Shown here piece by piece: positions 49,118 through 58,429 of a stretch of 64,000 bases of DNA. The stretch's first letter is position 1; every line of letters starts with the position of its first letter. The notes beneath the pieces are model-generated. The model saw only the letters and a program-made list of their open reading frames with translations. It did no database searches and was not told where the DNA came from. Where the stretch lies: positions 186,001-250,000 of the forward strand of contig NZ_JASCQP010000028.1 of assembly GCF_030010555.1 (NCBI RefSeq), in the 5' to 3' direction. The DNA comes from Halomonas rhizosphaerae. GTDB taxonomy: Bacteria > Pseudomonadota > Gammaproteobacteria > Pseudomonadales > Halomonadaceae. The position numbers were made by a program, and so were the translations under genes.

Positions 49118-52100
49118 CTACTCCGGGAGTCTAGTCCGAGCGGCGCCGGACGGCAGGTGTTCCTGTCCGGTACGCCCCAGGCGCACTCGCAGTCGCTCCA
49201 GGTAGCTGAGCAGCACCGGGATCACGGCCAGCACCAGCAGGGTCGAGAAGGCCAGGCCGAAGGCGATGGAGACCGCCATGGGGATCAGGAACTGCGCCTG
49301 CAGCGAGGTCTCGAAGAGCAGCGGCGTGAGCCCGCCGATGGTGGTCAGCGAGGTGAGCAGCACGGCGCGCACGCGCTGCACCACCGCCTCGTTGAGCGCC
49401 GCCTCGATGGCCAGCCCCTGGTGACGCTGGTGGCGGTAGAAGGCCACCAGGATGATGGCGTTGTTGACCACGATGCCCGAGAGGCCGAAGAGCCCGAACA
49501 GCGAGAGCATGGTCAGGTTGAGGCCCAGCACCCAGTGCCCCAGCAGGGCGCCGACCAGCGCCAGCGGGATGATCGTCATGACGATCAGCGGCAGGCTCCA
49601 GGAGGCGAAGACCCAGGCCAGCACCACGTACATCAGCCCCAGGCCAATCATCAGCCCGGTGCGCATGTCGGCGAAGGTCTCGCGCTGGTCGGCGGCGCGC
49701 CCCTCGAAGCTGTAGCGCAGGCGGTGCGTGCTGGCAAGACTCGGCAGCACCTCGGCGGAGACCGCATCGAGCACGCGCTCGGCGGAGGTCGTCTCGGTGT
49801 CGAGCTCGGCGGTAACCTCCACCGCCAGGCGGCCATCGGCATGGCGCAGTGCCTCGAAGCCCTGGCGATGGTCCAGGGCCATGACCTGATCCAGCGGCAC
49901 GAAGCGTCCGTCGGGGACGCGCACGGCGAGACGCGACAGGGTCGAGAGCCGCTCGCGCTGCGCCCGGGGCAGCAGCACCCGCACCTCGATCTCGTCGGCG
50001 CCGTCCTGGTAGATCTGCACCAGCCGGCCATCGAAGGCATCCCTGAGCTGCCGGCCGAGATCGGCGGTGGTCAGCCCCAGGGCCTCGCCCTGGGCGTTGA
50101 CCCGGTAGATCAGCTGCTCACGCCCCCAGGGCATGTCGTCCTCGGTATCGAGCACGCCGGGCAGCTCGCGCAGCGAACGGGAGAGCGACTCGGCGGCGGC
50201 CTTGAGGGCACCGGCCTCCTCGCCGGTCAGACGGATGTTGACGTCCTTGCCCGGCGGGCCCGCGGCGCGCTCGTTGATGGTCAGGTTCTCCAGCCCCGCC
50301 GGATCGGCGAGGCGCGAGCGCCAGGCGCGGATGAACTCGGCATTGCGCACCTCGCGGTCGTCCGAGGGGGTCAGCTCCACCATCATCGAGCCTACGTTGT
50401 CGCCGCTGCGCGCCTGCATGCCGCTGGCGAGCGTCGCTCCGTGGCGGGTCACGGCGTGCTGGACCAGGTTGCCCCCCAGGGCCTGCTCGGTCTCCTCCAG
50501 CGCCGCCTGCATGCGGGCCAGCAGCTCATCGACCCGCTCGCTGTCGGTCCCCGCCACGAAGCTGGCATTGGCATAGAGCACGTTGGGCTCGGGCGTGGGG
50601 AAGAAGTTGAACTCCAGACGCCCGCCGGCCAGCAGGCCCAGGGTGAAGAGCACCACCGCCGCGGCCGAGGCCAGGGTGGCGCCGCGGTGGCGCAGGGTCA
50701 GCGCCGAGAAGCGCCGGAAGGGTCCCTCGCGGAAGCGATCGAAGGCCGCCTCGAAGCGCTCCCGCGGCCGCAACAGCGGGTGGCGCCGACGCGTCTGGCC
50801 CGGCACGAAGGCGTTGCGAAGGTGGGCCGGCAGCACCACGAAGCACTCCAGCAGCGAGGCGATCAGCACGCAGATCATGATCACCGGGATGTCGCCGAGG
50901 ATGTTGCCGATCACGCCACCCACCAGCAGCAGCGGCATGAAGGCGGCCACCGTGGTCAGCGACGAGGCCAGCACCGGCCAGAACATGCGCCTGGCCGCCC
51001 CCTCGGAGGCGTGCCGGGCAGGCTCGCCCATGCGGAAGTGGGCGTCGGCGTCCTCGCCCACCACGATGGCGTCATCGACGATCACCCCCAGGGCCATGAT
51101 CAGCGCGAACAGCGACATCATGTTGATCGACCCGCCGATCCCCCAGAACACTGCCATGGCCGCCATGAAGGCCGTGGGGATGCCGATGGCCACCCACAGG
51201 GCCACCCGGGCGGGCAGGAAGAAGTAGAGCAACAGCAGGACCAGCACCAGGCCACCGAGACCGTTGCTGATCAGCAACCCGATACGGTCGGCGATCAGCT
51301 GCCAAGTCTCGTCGTGGACCTCGAACGCCACGGTGGGCGGCAGCTGGGGACGGGTCTCCGCCAGCCAGCTCGCCAGCACGTCGGCGGCGGCCAGGGAATT
51401 GCCGTCCTCGCTTCGCTGCAGCATCAGTTCCACCGCCGGATGGCCACCACGGCTCAGGGTCACCTGCTGCTCGCGGGACTCCTGGCGAATGGTGGCGATG
51501 TCGCCCAGCCTAAGTTGCACCCGCTCGCCGCTGAGCACCGGCAGGTCGGCGAAGGCGCGCTCGTCTCGGCGCTGCTCAACGGCACGCAGCTCGCGTGTGC
51601 TGTCCTGCTGGCCGAGCAGTCCGGCCGGCAGGTCCCGGGACATGCCCTCGACCCGCTCGGCTATCTCCGCGAGACTCAGCTGCAGCCCCTGGAGCCGCTC
51701 CGCGGGCACCTCGATGCTGATCTGCTGCTCGGGCAGGCCGCTGATCTCCACCCGATCGATGCCCCGCTGCAACAGCTGGTCCTCGTAGCGATTGGCCAGG
51801 TGACGCAACTCCTCGTGGCTCACCTCGCCATGCACCAGCAGTCGGGCCACCGGCTCGTAGCGGGCGGCCCGGGCGACCCGCGGCTCCTCGGCGTCGGCCG
51901 GCAGGTTGGTGAACTCGTCGACCTGCTGGCGGACGTCATCCAGGGCCAGGATCGGGTCGCTGCCCTCCGTGAACTCCAGGGTGATGCTGGAAACCCCCTG
52001 GGCCGAGGTGGAGGTCATCCGCGAGAGGCCGTCGATGCTGCGCAGGCGCTGCTCGAGGGGCACGGTGATGCCCTGCTCGATGTCTTCCGCCGAGGCGCCG

Positions 52101-52267
52101 CTCCATACCGTGCGCACGCTGACCACATCCAGGGCGAAGGAGGGGAAGAACTGGATGTTCATGCGTGACAGGCCCAGCACCCCGCCGAGCAGCATCACCA
52201 GCATGACCAGGTTGGCGGCGACCCGGTGGTGGACGAAGAAGCCGATCAGCCCGCGCCGTCGGCTCAT
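49118..52267 (-). CDS. RND-family efflux transporter permease
   Basis: A 1049-residue inner-membrane proton-driven efflux permease with twelve membrane segments and two large periplasmic loops. It starts GLIGFFVHHRVAANLVMLVM. GIPTAFMAAMAVFWGIGGSINMMSLFALIMALGVIVDDAIVVGEDA carries the TM4 Asp-Asp proton relay. The C-terminal half repeats the pattern (LFGLFGLSGIVVNNAIILV). Its ATG overlaps the stop of the adaptor gene (ATGA). No outer-membrane channel gene is adjacent, so a general TolC would serve. The substrates are unknown. Confidence 0.92.
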   Translation of the reverse strand: MSRRRGLIGFFVHHRVAANLVMLVMLLGGVLGLSRMNIQFFPSFALDVVSVRTVWSGASAEDIEQGITVPLEQRLRSIDGLSRMTSTSAQGVSSITLEFTEGSDPILALDDVRQQVDEFTNLPADAEEPRVARAARYEPVARLLVHGEVSHEELRHLANRYEDQLLQRGIDRVEISGLPEQQISIEVPAERLQGLQLSLAEIAERVEGMSRDLPAGLLGQQDSTRELRAVEQRRDERAFADLPVLSGERVQLRLGDIATIRQESREQQVTLSRGGHPAVELMLQRSEDGNSLAAADVLASWLAETRPQLPPTVAFEVHDETWQLIADRIGLLISNGLGGLVLVLLLLYFFLPARVALWVAIGIPTAFMAAMAVFWGIGGSINMMSLFALIMALGVIVDDAIVVGEDADAHFRMGEPARHASEGAARRMFWPVLASSLTTVAAFMPLLLVGGVIGNILGDIPVIMICVLIASLLECFVVLPAHLRNAFVPGQTRRRHPLLRPRERFEAAFDRFREGPFRRFSALTLRHRGATLASAAAVVLFTLGLLAGGRLEFNFFPTPEPNVLYANASFVAGTDSERVDELLARMQAALEETEQALGGNLVQHAVTRHGATLASGMQARSGDNVGSMMVELTPSDDREVRNAEFIRAWRSRLADPAGLENLTINERAAGPPGKDVNIRLTGEEAGALKAAAESLSRSLRELPGVLDTEDDMPWGREQLIYRVNAQGEALGLTTADLGRQLRDAFDGRLVQIYQDGADEIEVRVLLPRAQRERLSTLSRLAVRVPDGRFVPLDQVMALDHRQGFEALRHADGRLAVEVTAELDTETTSAERVLDAVSAEVLPSLASTHRLRYSFEGRAADQRETFADMRTGLMIGLGLMYVVLAWVFASWSLPLIVMTIIPLALVGALLGHWVLGLNLTMLSLFGLFGLSGIVVNNAIILVAFYRHQRHQGLAIEAALNEAVVQRVRAVLLTSLTTIGGLTPLLFETSLQAQFLIPMAVSIAFGLAFSTLLVLAVIPVLLSYLERLRVRLGRTGQEHLPSGAARTRLPE

Positions 52268-53502
52268 GGCCGGCCCTCGTCGCCGGCGTCAGCGGTCTCG
52301 ACCCGCAGGCCCTGGAGGGCATTGGGCAGGTGGGTGGTGATCACCCGGTCGCCCTCGCCGAGCGAGTCGCCGCTGACCAGCGCCCAGCGCTCCCCGTCGT
52401 CGCGGACCACCTCACCGTGACGGGTCACCGCCAAGCGCCGCATCCGGCCCTCGTCGTCCATCAGGTAGAGGACATCGTTGCCATACAGGGCGCTGTCGGG
52501 CACCGGCAGGCTGTCGGGCACCGCGGGCCGCGCCAGCGACACGGCCAGCAGGCTGCCGGGCCGCAATCCCGCCCCGCCAGCCGCGAGGCGGAAGATCGCC
52601 TCGGTGCCCGCGGGGTCGCTCTCCCCGGCCAGGCCGACCAGCGCGAAGCGGGCGCTGCCCTCGCCGGTGGCCTCGAGCCGCAGGCCCTCGTCCAGGGCGT
52701 GGAGCAGCTCGGCCTGGTGACGCCGCGGGATGCGCGCCCGCAGCTCCAGCCCCTCCCGGGGATAGACGCTGAGCAGCTCGCCGCGGGCGGCCACCTGATC
52801 GCCCGGCGCCACCCGGATGCGCGTGACGATGCCGTCGAAGGGCGCCTCGACGCGGCTGCGCTCGGCATCGCGACGGGCGGCGGCCAGGGCGGCCGAGGCG
52901 CGCGCCAGCCCGGCCTCCAGGCCGTCGAGGCGAGCCGGGTGCTCGGCGATGGCGCGCTCCCGGGCTGCCACCGTCACCCCGGCCCGGGCCAGCTCGTTGC
53001 GGGCCGCATCCAGATCGGACTGCGAGGCGAGGCTACGCCCCACCAGGGAGCGGGTGCGCTCCAGCTGGCGACGGGCGGTGTCGAGCAACTCGCGCTCGCG
53101 CTCCAGGGTCGCGAGGTCGCTGTCATGGCGCACCCGCTCGCTCGAAAGCTGGGCCCGGCGATCGGCCACCTCGGCCTCGGCCTGCGCCAGCGGAGGGCGC
53201 ACGTCGGCCTCGTCCAGGGCCACCAGCAGCTCGCCGCGGGCGACCCGCTGACCCTCGCGCACCGGTCGCTCGGCGATCCGCCCGGCCAGCGGCGCGGTGA
53301 CGGTGAGCATCTCGGGGGCCGTCACCTCGCCATAGAGCGGCAGGGCCGGCGCATGGCGGCCGGGCGCGGCCACCAGGGTCTCGACCCGCCAGCTGCGCTC
53401 CTCCGGCGTGACGCTGGCGCTCTCCGGCCGGGTGGCCCGCAGCCACAGGAAGGCCGCCACACCGAGGGCCAGGATCAGCAGGGGAAGCAGGCGTCTGAGC
53501 AT
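52264..53502 (-). CDS. RND efflux periplasmic adaptor subunit
   Basis: A 412-residue membrane-fusion protein. The N-terminal anchor is at residues 1-22. VTAPLAGRIAERPVREGQRVARGELLVALDEADV and APFDGIVTRIRVAPGDQVAARGELL form the split lipoyl domain. A coiled-coil hairpin of about 100 residues lies between them, and beta-barrel and membrane-proximal domains follow. The start at 53502 (MLRRLLPLLIL) is chosen by the signal anchor. It is coupled to the permease by a 4-base overlap and is divergent from regB. Confidence 0.9.
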   Translation of the reverse strand: MLRRLLPLLILALGVAAFLWLRATRPESASVTPEERSWRVETLVAAPGRHAPALPLYGEVTAPEMLTVTAPLAGRIAERPVREGQRVARGELLVALDEADVRPPLAQAEAEVADRRAQLSSERVRHDSDLATLERERELLDTARRQLERTRSLVGRSLASQSDLDAARNELARAGVTVAARERAIAEHPARLDGLEAGLARASAALAAARRDAERSRVEAPFDGIVTRIRVAPGDQVAARGELLSVYPREGLELRARIPRRHQAELLHALDEGLRLEATGEGSARFALVGLAGESDPAGTEAIFRLAAGGAGLRPGSLLAVSLARPAVPDSLPVPDSALYGNDVLYLMDDEGRMRRLAVTRHGEVVRDDGERWALVSGDSLGEGDRVITTHLPNALQGLRVETADAGDEGRP

Positions 53503-53668
53503 CGGGCAGGGGTCCACCGGTCATATCAACAGGCCCCAATATACCGCCATCGACAGGGGATTGTCGGCGCCCGAGGCCGACGGGCGACACTGTGCCTCAG
53601 GGGGCACGCCCGGGCACGGCGTCCCCCGGATCGGGTATCATCGGGCCAACGCACCTCATGGAGTCGCC

Positions 53669-54940
53669 ATGCCAGCCGCCCTGCCCCTGCCGCTCTCCAC
53701 ACCCAACCGCAACCTGGTGCGGCTGACCATCGTGCGCGGCATCACCTGGACCGGCTTCCTGGCCGCGATCATCATCGGCATCGAGGTATTGGGCTTCTCG
53801 CTGGAGGTGCCTGCGGTGATCGCGGTGATCGTCGCCATGGGGGCGATCAACATCGCCACCTGGTGGCGCATGGGCCGCCCGCGGGCGGTGACCCACGGCG
53901 AGTACCTGGTCCACCTGCTGATCGACGTGACGGGCCTCACGCTGCTGTTCTACTTTACCGGCGGCTCACACAACCCCTTCATCAACTACTACCTGGTACC
54001 GGTCACCATCGCCGCGGCGACCCTCCCCTGGCGACATGCCTGGGTGATCGCCGCCGCCTCCATGGCCGCCTACAGCTTCCTGATGGTGGCCTATCAGCCG
54101 GTACCGCAATTCGCCCAGGGCCACGGCGGGGCGACCCTCAGCCTTCACGTGCTGGGCATGTGGCTCAACTTCGGGCTCTCGGCAGGACTCGTCACCTTCT
54201 TCATCTACAAGATGGCCCGCGCCCTGCGTAGTCGCGACCAGGCGCTCTCGCGCACCCGCGAGGCCGCCCTGCGCAACGAGCAGGTGCTGGCCGTGGCCAC
54301 CCAGGCAGCGGGAACGGCCCACGAACTGGGCACGCCGCTCTCCACCATGGCGGTGCTGCTCAGCGAGATGCGCGAGGACGCCAGGGACCACCCGGCCCTG
54401 ATGCGGGACATCGAGCTGCTGCGCCAGCAGGTCGATACCTGCAAGTCGCGGCTGCGTCACCTGGTGGAGAGTGCCGACCGCCGACGCATGGCCGAACCCG
54501 AGATCCACGACGCCCAGGTCTGGCTGGCCGGGGTGGTCCAGCGCTGGCTGGTGCTGCGCCCCGATGTCAGCCACCACCTGGAGGTCGCCGAGCGGCGCGG
54601 CCATCCCTGGCTGGCGGTGGATGCCACCCTCGACCAGGCGCTGACCAACCTGCTCAACAACGCCGCCGATGCCAACCCGGACGACGTCACCATCCGGCTC
54701 GACTGGAACACCGACGAGGTGATCATCGACATCCGCGACCACGGTCCCGGCGTGGCGATGTCGATCGCCGACCAGCTGGGCGAGACCTTCGTCTCCACCA
54801 AGAGCAAGGGGCTGGGGATCGGCCTCTTCCTGACCCACGCCACCATCAACCGCTTCGGGGGCGGCGTGAGCCTGTACAATCACCCGGAGGGCGGCACCCT
54901 GACCGAGGTGACCCTGCCGCGCAGCCAGCCCGAGACCTGA
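53669..54940 (+). CDS. regB: redox-responsive sensor histidine kinase, RegB/PrrB family
   Basis: A 423-residue membrane kinase. About six membrane segments lie in residues 18-180. FTGGSHNPFINYY (96-108) matches the quinone-binding GGxxNPF motif of RegB. The H-box HELGTPL has His218. Cys258 lies 40 residues further, the same spacing as His225 and redox-active Cys265 in Rhodobacter RegB. The ATPase domain has NLLNNAADANP (N box), DHGPGV and GLGIGLFLTH. The start has GGAG upstream. The response-regulator gene follows, so RegB and RegA act as a pair controlling respiratory and carbon genes. Confidence 0.93.
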   Translation: MPAALPLPLSTPNRNLVRLTIVRGITWTGFLAAIIIGIEVLGFSLEVPAVIAVIVAMGAINIATWWRMGRPRAVTHGEYLVHLLIDVTGLTLLFYFTGGSHNPFINYYLVPVTIAAATLPWRHAWVIAAASMAAYSFLMVAYQPVPQFAQGHGGATLSLHVLGMWLNFGLSAGLVTFFIYKMARALRSRDQALSRTREAALRNEQVLAVATQAAGTAHELGTPLSTMAVLLSEMREDARDHPALMRDIELLRQQVDTCKSRLRHLVESADRRRMAEPEIHDAQVWLAGVVQRWLVLRPDVSHHLEVAERRGHPWLAVDATLDQALTNLLNNAADANPDDVTIRLDWNTDEVIIDIRDHGPGVAMSIADQLGETFVSTKSKGLGIGLFLTHATINRFGGGVSLYNHPEGGTLTEVTLPRSQPET

Positions 54941-54983
54941 CACCCGATGGTTGCCGGACCCCGTGACCCCCTGCGAGGACAAC

Positions 54984-55523
54984 ATGCAAGAGACCCCCGA
55001 ACGCCTGCTGATCATCGATGACGACGAGATGTTCTGCCACGTGCTCGACCGCGCCCTGAGCCGCCGGGGCTTCGAGGTCCTGGTGGCCCATGACGCCGCC
55101 CAGGCCCTCTCCCTGGCGCGCCGCCACCAGCCCCAGCTGGCCACCCTGGACCTCAAGCTGGAACACGAGTCGGGACTGAAGCTGCTGCCGGAACTGCTGG
55201 AGATCGTGGCGGACTGCCGGGTGGTGGTGCTGACCGGCTACTCGAGCATCGCCACCGCGGTGGAGGCGATCAAGCTGGGCGCGGTGAACTACCTCTGCAA
55301 GCCGGCGGATGCCGACGAGGTGCTGCTGGCCCTGTCCCGGGCGGAGGGCGACCCGGAGACCGAGGTGGCCGACAATCCGCCGTCGATCAACCGCATCACC
55401 TGGGAGCACATACAGAAGGTGCTGCAGGAGCACGACGGCAACATCTCCGCCACCGCCCGCGCCCTGGGGATGCACCGCCGCACCTTGCAGCGCAAGCTGC
55501 AGAAGCGGCCGGTGAGGAGATGA
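54984..55523 (+). CDS. regA: response regulator RegA/PrrA family
   Basis: A 179-residue two-domain regulator. The phosphoacceptor Asp56 sits in TLDLKLEHESG. GYSSIATAVEAIKLGAVNYLCKPADADEVL is the conserved signature of RegA. The C-terminal Fis-type helix-turn-helix reads NISATARALGMHRRTLQRKL. The ATG at 54984 has GAGGA upstream and lies 43 bases after regB. The family regulates terminal oxidases and carbon fixation or storage genes in response to redox state. A 7-bp tandem repeat starts 2 bases after the stop. Confidence 0.95.
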   Translation: MQETPERLLIIDDDEMFCHVLDRALSRRGFEVLVAHDAAQALSLARRHQPQLATLDLKLEHESGLKLLPELLEIVADCRVVVLTGYSSIATAVEAIKLGAVNYLCKPADADEVLLALSRAEGDPETEVADNPPSINRITWEHIQKVLQEHDGNISATARALGMHRRTLQRKLQKRPVRR

Positions 55524-55525
55524 AA

Positions 55526-55574
55526 AGCAAGGAGCAAGGAGCAAGGAGCAAGGAGCAAGGAGCAAGGAGCAAGG
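55526..55574 (+). repeat. seven perfect copies of AGCAAGG
   Basis: A 7-bp unit is repeated seven times without error, directly after the regA stop. Downstream at about 55611-55640 partly complementary CCTTG-rich sequence occurs (TCCTTGTCAC, TCCTTGCCAC), so the transcript could fold back. The repeat ends where the gap to bdhA begins. Confidence 0.95.
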
Positions 55575-55654
55575 ACGTTGCCAATTAGCTATAGGCAACC
55601 CAAGGGGGGTTCCTTGTCACTTTCTCCTTGCCACTTGTACCTGGCCTAAGGCGC

Positions 55655-56425
55655 TTATTGGGCCGTCCAGCCCAGGTCGATGTTCCAGCTGGCCCCGGTG
55701 ACGGCACCGGCGAGGTCGGAGGCCAGGTAGCCGACCAGCTCGGCCACCTCGGCGGGCTCGATGAGGCGCTTCACGGCCGCGTTCTTGAGCATGATCTTCT
55801 CGATCACCTCCTGCTCCTCCATGCCGTGCATCCTCGCCTGGTCGGCGATCTGGTTATCGACCAGCGGCGTCTTGACGTAGGCGGGACAGATGGCATTGGC
55901 GGTGATGCCCTGGCTGCCGCCCTCTAGCGCCGCCGTCTTGGTCAGGCCGATCATGCCGTGCTTGGCGCTGATGTAGGCCGACTTGCCCGGCGAGGCCACC
56001 TGGGCATGGACCGAGGCGATGTTGACGATGCGGCCCCAGCCGTTCTCGCGCATGGAGGGCCAGGCGGCCTGGGTGAGCAGGAAGGGCGCGGTGAGCATCA
56101 GGTCGATGATCTGGCGCCACTTGTCCTCCGGGAATTCCTCGATGGGCGAGACGTGCTGGATGCCGGCATTGTTGACCAGGATGTCGACACGTCCGAAGCG
56201 CTTGACCGCCTCGCCCACCGCCGCCTTGCAGGCCTCGCCGTCGGTGAGGTCGGCCTGGAAGAAGGCGGCGCCCGCCTGTTCGGCAACCTCCTTGCCGGCC
56301 GGGTTGAAGTCCACGGCCAGCACCTGATGGCCCTGCTCGCAGAAATGACGAACCACGGCCTCGCCGATGCCGCTGCTGGTGCCGGTGACCAGGGCGACGC
56401 GGGGGATGGAAGCGTTGGCGGTCAT
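55655..56425 (-). CDS. bdhA: 3-hydroxybutyrate dehydrogenase
   Basis: A 256-residue SDR that interconverts (R)-3-hydroxybutyrate and acetoacetate. VTGTSSGIGEAVVRHF is the cofactor motif. ILVNNAGIQHVSPIEEFPEDKWRQII is typical of HBDH (GIQHVxPIEEF). IASVHAQVASPGKSAYISAKHG provides Ser, Tyr and Lys. NAICPAYVKTPLVDNQI is the lid. GAGGAG precedes the ATG at 56425. It links polyhydroxybutyrate breakdown to the 3-ketoacid CoA-transferase 6 kb away. Confidence 0.93.
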   Translation of the reverse strand: MTANASIPRVALVTGTSSGIGEAVVRHFCEQGHQVLAVDFNPAGKEVAEQAGAAFFQADLTDGEACKAAVGEAVKRFGRVDILVNNAGIQHVSPIEEFPEDKWRQIIDLMLTAPFLLTQAAWPSMRENGWGRIVNIASVHAQVASPGKSAYISAKHGMIGLTKTAALEGGSQGITANAICPAYVKTPLVDNQIADQARMHGMEEQEVIEKIMLKNAAVKRLIEPAEVAELVGYLASDLAGAVTGASWNIDLGWTAQ

Positions 56426-56549
56426 GCATGACTCCTCTGTCCAGTCATCCGGGCCGGGATGGCGCCGGGCAGGCCCCTCTCTCGGGACCGGGGTGGCATT
56501 GTCGAACTCCGCCACCAGCATAAGGCGGATGGCGCAGCGCGTCATCCGC

Positions 56550-56981
56550 TCACGGGTTCGGCGCGGCCGGGGTCATGACCCGCTCCATCAGCTGCTGGGC
56601 GAGACGACTGCCCTCCTGCAGGGAGCCGACGTCGGAGAGGTCCTCGAGCAGCTTGCAGCGCCACCACCAGTCCGCTTCGCCCAGGGATTCGAGCACGAAG
56701 GGGTAGCGCCCGGAGGGCAGGGCCAGCACCAGGCGCTCCGTCTTCGGCGGGGCGGCCGGTTCGTCGAGGACCAGGGCCAGCGACAGCGAAACGGGCGTGA
56801 CCAGGGCACCGAGCAGCCCGCGGCGGCCATCCTTAAGCGAATGGGGCTGGAAGCAGAGGGCATCCACGCCCAGCCGCGGGTTGAAGCGGGGATCGCGCTT
56901 GGCGGCCTTCAGGTGGTGGCGGCGCCAGGCCTCGGCCAGCTGGCGAAGCCGGGCATACTGGTCGGCAGTCAGTGCCTGCAT
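56550..56981 (-). CDS. HybE-like [NiFe]-hydrogenase chaperone homologue
   Basis: A 143-residue protein with the HybE domain pattern: NPRLGVDALCFQ, then LLGALVTPVSLSLALVL, then LPSGRYPFVLESLGEADWWWRCKLLE. In hydrogenase gene clusters HybE acts as a chaperone for the small or large subunit. No hydrogenase gene is in the window, so the job here is unclear and may be generic. The ATG at 56981 has GGAGG upstream. The longer open frame to 57281 is antisense to the next gene. Identification is from pattern memory and not searched. Confidence 0.65.
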   Translation of the reverse strand: MQALTADQYARLRQLAEAWRRHHLKAAKRDPRFNPRLGVDALCFQPHSLKDGRRGLLGALVTPVSLSLALVLDEPAAPPKTERLVLALPSGRYPFVLESLGEADWWWRCKLLEDLSDVGSLQEGSRLAQQLMERVMTPAAPNP

Positions 56982-57104
56982 GGTGTCCTCCAGGGCGGCG
57001 GGGGCGCCAGTATAGCCGCCGCTCGCTGGCCTTCGCACCAGGCATTCGGCAGGGGCGTGGCGAGCTGCTAGCATGACAGGCCCTTCCCCTGCCAAGGAAC
57101 CACC

Positions 57105-57923
57105 ATGACCCCCGCCCAGCGACTGGAGATCGCCGTCGACATCGCCCACGAGGCCGGCCGGATGATCGTCGAGGCCCGTGAACGCCAGATCTTCGGCCAT
57201 CGCTACAAGCATGGCCACGAGCTGGTCACCGATACCGATGTCGAGGTGGATACGCGCATCGGCGAGCGCCTCGAGCAGCACTTCGCCGGGGAGGCGCGCC
57301 TCAGCGAGGAACTGGCCCCGGATCGCGAGGTACTGGCCAGCCCCCGGGCGCTATGGGTGGTGGACCCCATCGATGGCACGGTCAACTTCGCCCATGGGCT
57401 GCGCCATGTGGCGGTGTCCATCGGCTGGGCCAGCGGGGGCCGCACCCGCCTGGGCGTGGTGCATGCCCCCTTCCTCGGCGAGACCTTCACCGCGCTCGAC
57501 GGCGAGGGGGCCTGGTGCAACGGCGAGGCGATCCACGCCAGTCGCACCAGCGAGATGGCCCACGCCCTGGTGGGCACCGGCTTCCCCTACCGCCGCGACA
57601 GCCGGCCGCCACTGATGCGTCGCCTCACCGCCGTGCTATCTCACTGCCAGGACGTGCGCCGCAACGGCTCGGCGGCCCTGGATCTGTGCGACGTGGCCTG
57701 CGGCCGACTGGATGCCTACTACGAGAGCGTCTCCCCCTGGGATTGCGCCGCCGGCTGGCTGATCGCCCGGGAGGCGGGCGCCCGCACCGGACACCTCTAT
57801 CCCGGCCCGGCCGGGATTCCCGAGGACCTCTACGGGGAGAACTTGCTGGTGACCAGCCCGGATCTCCATGCCCCACTCGGCGACCTGCTGCGCCGGGCCG
57901 ATACCGGGGAGGTCGAGCGCTGA
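57105..57923 (+). CDS. inositol-monophosphatase-family protein
   Basis: A 272-residue Mg-dependent phosphatase fold. LVTDTDVEVD, LSEELAPDRE, WVVDPIDGTVNFAHGL and SPWDCAAGWLIAREAG are the metal and substrate motifs (DPxDGT, then WDxAAG). The family includes SuhB and inositol monophosphatases, as well as 3'-phosphoadenosine phosphatase. Which activity applies is not readable. It is divergent from the HybE-like gene. Confidence 0.88.
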   Translation: MTPAQRLEIAVDIAHEAGRMIVEARERQIFGHRYKHGHELVTDTDVEVDTRIGERLEQHFAGEARLSEELAPDREVLASPRALWVVDPIDGTVNFAHGLRHVAVSIGWASGGRTRLGVVHAPFLGETFTALDGEGAWCNGEAIHASRTSEMAHALVGTGFPYRRDSRPPLMRRLTAVLSHCQDVRRNGSAALDLCDVACGRLDAYYESVSPWDCAAGWLIAREAGARTGHLYPGPAGIPEDLYGENLLVTSPDLHAPLGDLLRRADTGEVER

Positions 57924-58053
57924 ACGCCGCGATAGCGGCGCGCCATCACCCCACAAGGGGGCGACTATTGGCGAAATCTCGTCTGCTCGGTCACAATGGC
58001 CGGCACTTTTTTCCGTCCCTCTTCACGCACCCTGCCGTGCAAGGAGTCGCTGC

Positions 58054-58323
58054 ATGTTCATCGTCATCTTCGGTCGCCCCGCCTGCCCCTTCTGCGACCG
58101 TGCCAAGGCCCTCGCCGCCCGGCTCGAGAGTACCGGGGCCATCGAGGGTCATCGCTATGTCGACATCCATGCCGAGGGCATCACCAAGGCCGACATGGAG
58201 AAGACCATTGGCAAGCCGGTGCACACCGTGCCGCAGATCTTCGTCGACCAGACCCATGTCGGCGGCTTCACCGAGTTCGACCGCTACGTGCGTGACCAGG
58301 CCCTGCTGACCGTCTCCGGCTGA
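58054..58323 (+). CDS. grxA: glutaredoxin 1-type
   Basis: An 89-residue thiol oxidoreductase. IFGRPACPFCDRAKALA has the CPFC active site. AEGITKADMEK, TVPQIFVDQTHVGGFTEF and the length match E. coli GrxA. It reduces ribonucleotide reductase and mixed disulfides with glutathione. The ATG has AAGGAG about 8 bases upstream. It is not part of a larger operon. Confidence 0.93.
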   Translation: MFIVIFGRPACPFCDRAKALAARLESTGAIEGHRYVDIHAEGITKADMEKTIGKPVHTVPQIFVDQTHVGGFTEFDRYVRDQALLTVSG

Positions 58324-58429
58324 GCCGCCAGCCCCTCGGCCACCTCTGACGCCGCCACTCGCCCGGGTCGCGGCGTCGCCGTTTCCCGCGGTGCTACCCT
58401 TGGAGCAGTCCCCCTGCCCGGAGCCGCCC

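Noticed and set aside
48956..52168. A 1070-codon open frame antisense to the RND permease
   Set aside because: It mirrors the permease codons, has low-complexity Gln/Gly/His/Arg-rich composition and no domain. It is a shadow frame of GC-rich DNA.
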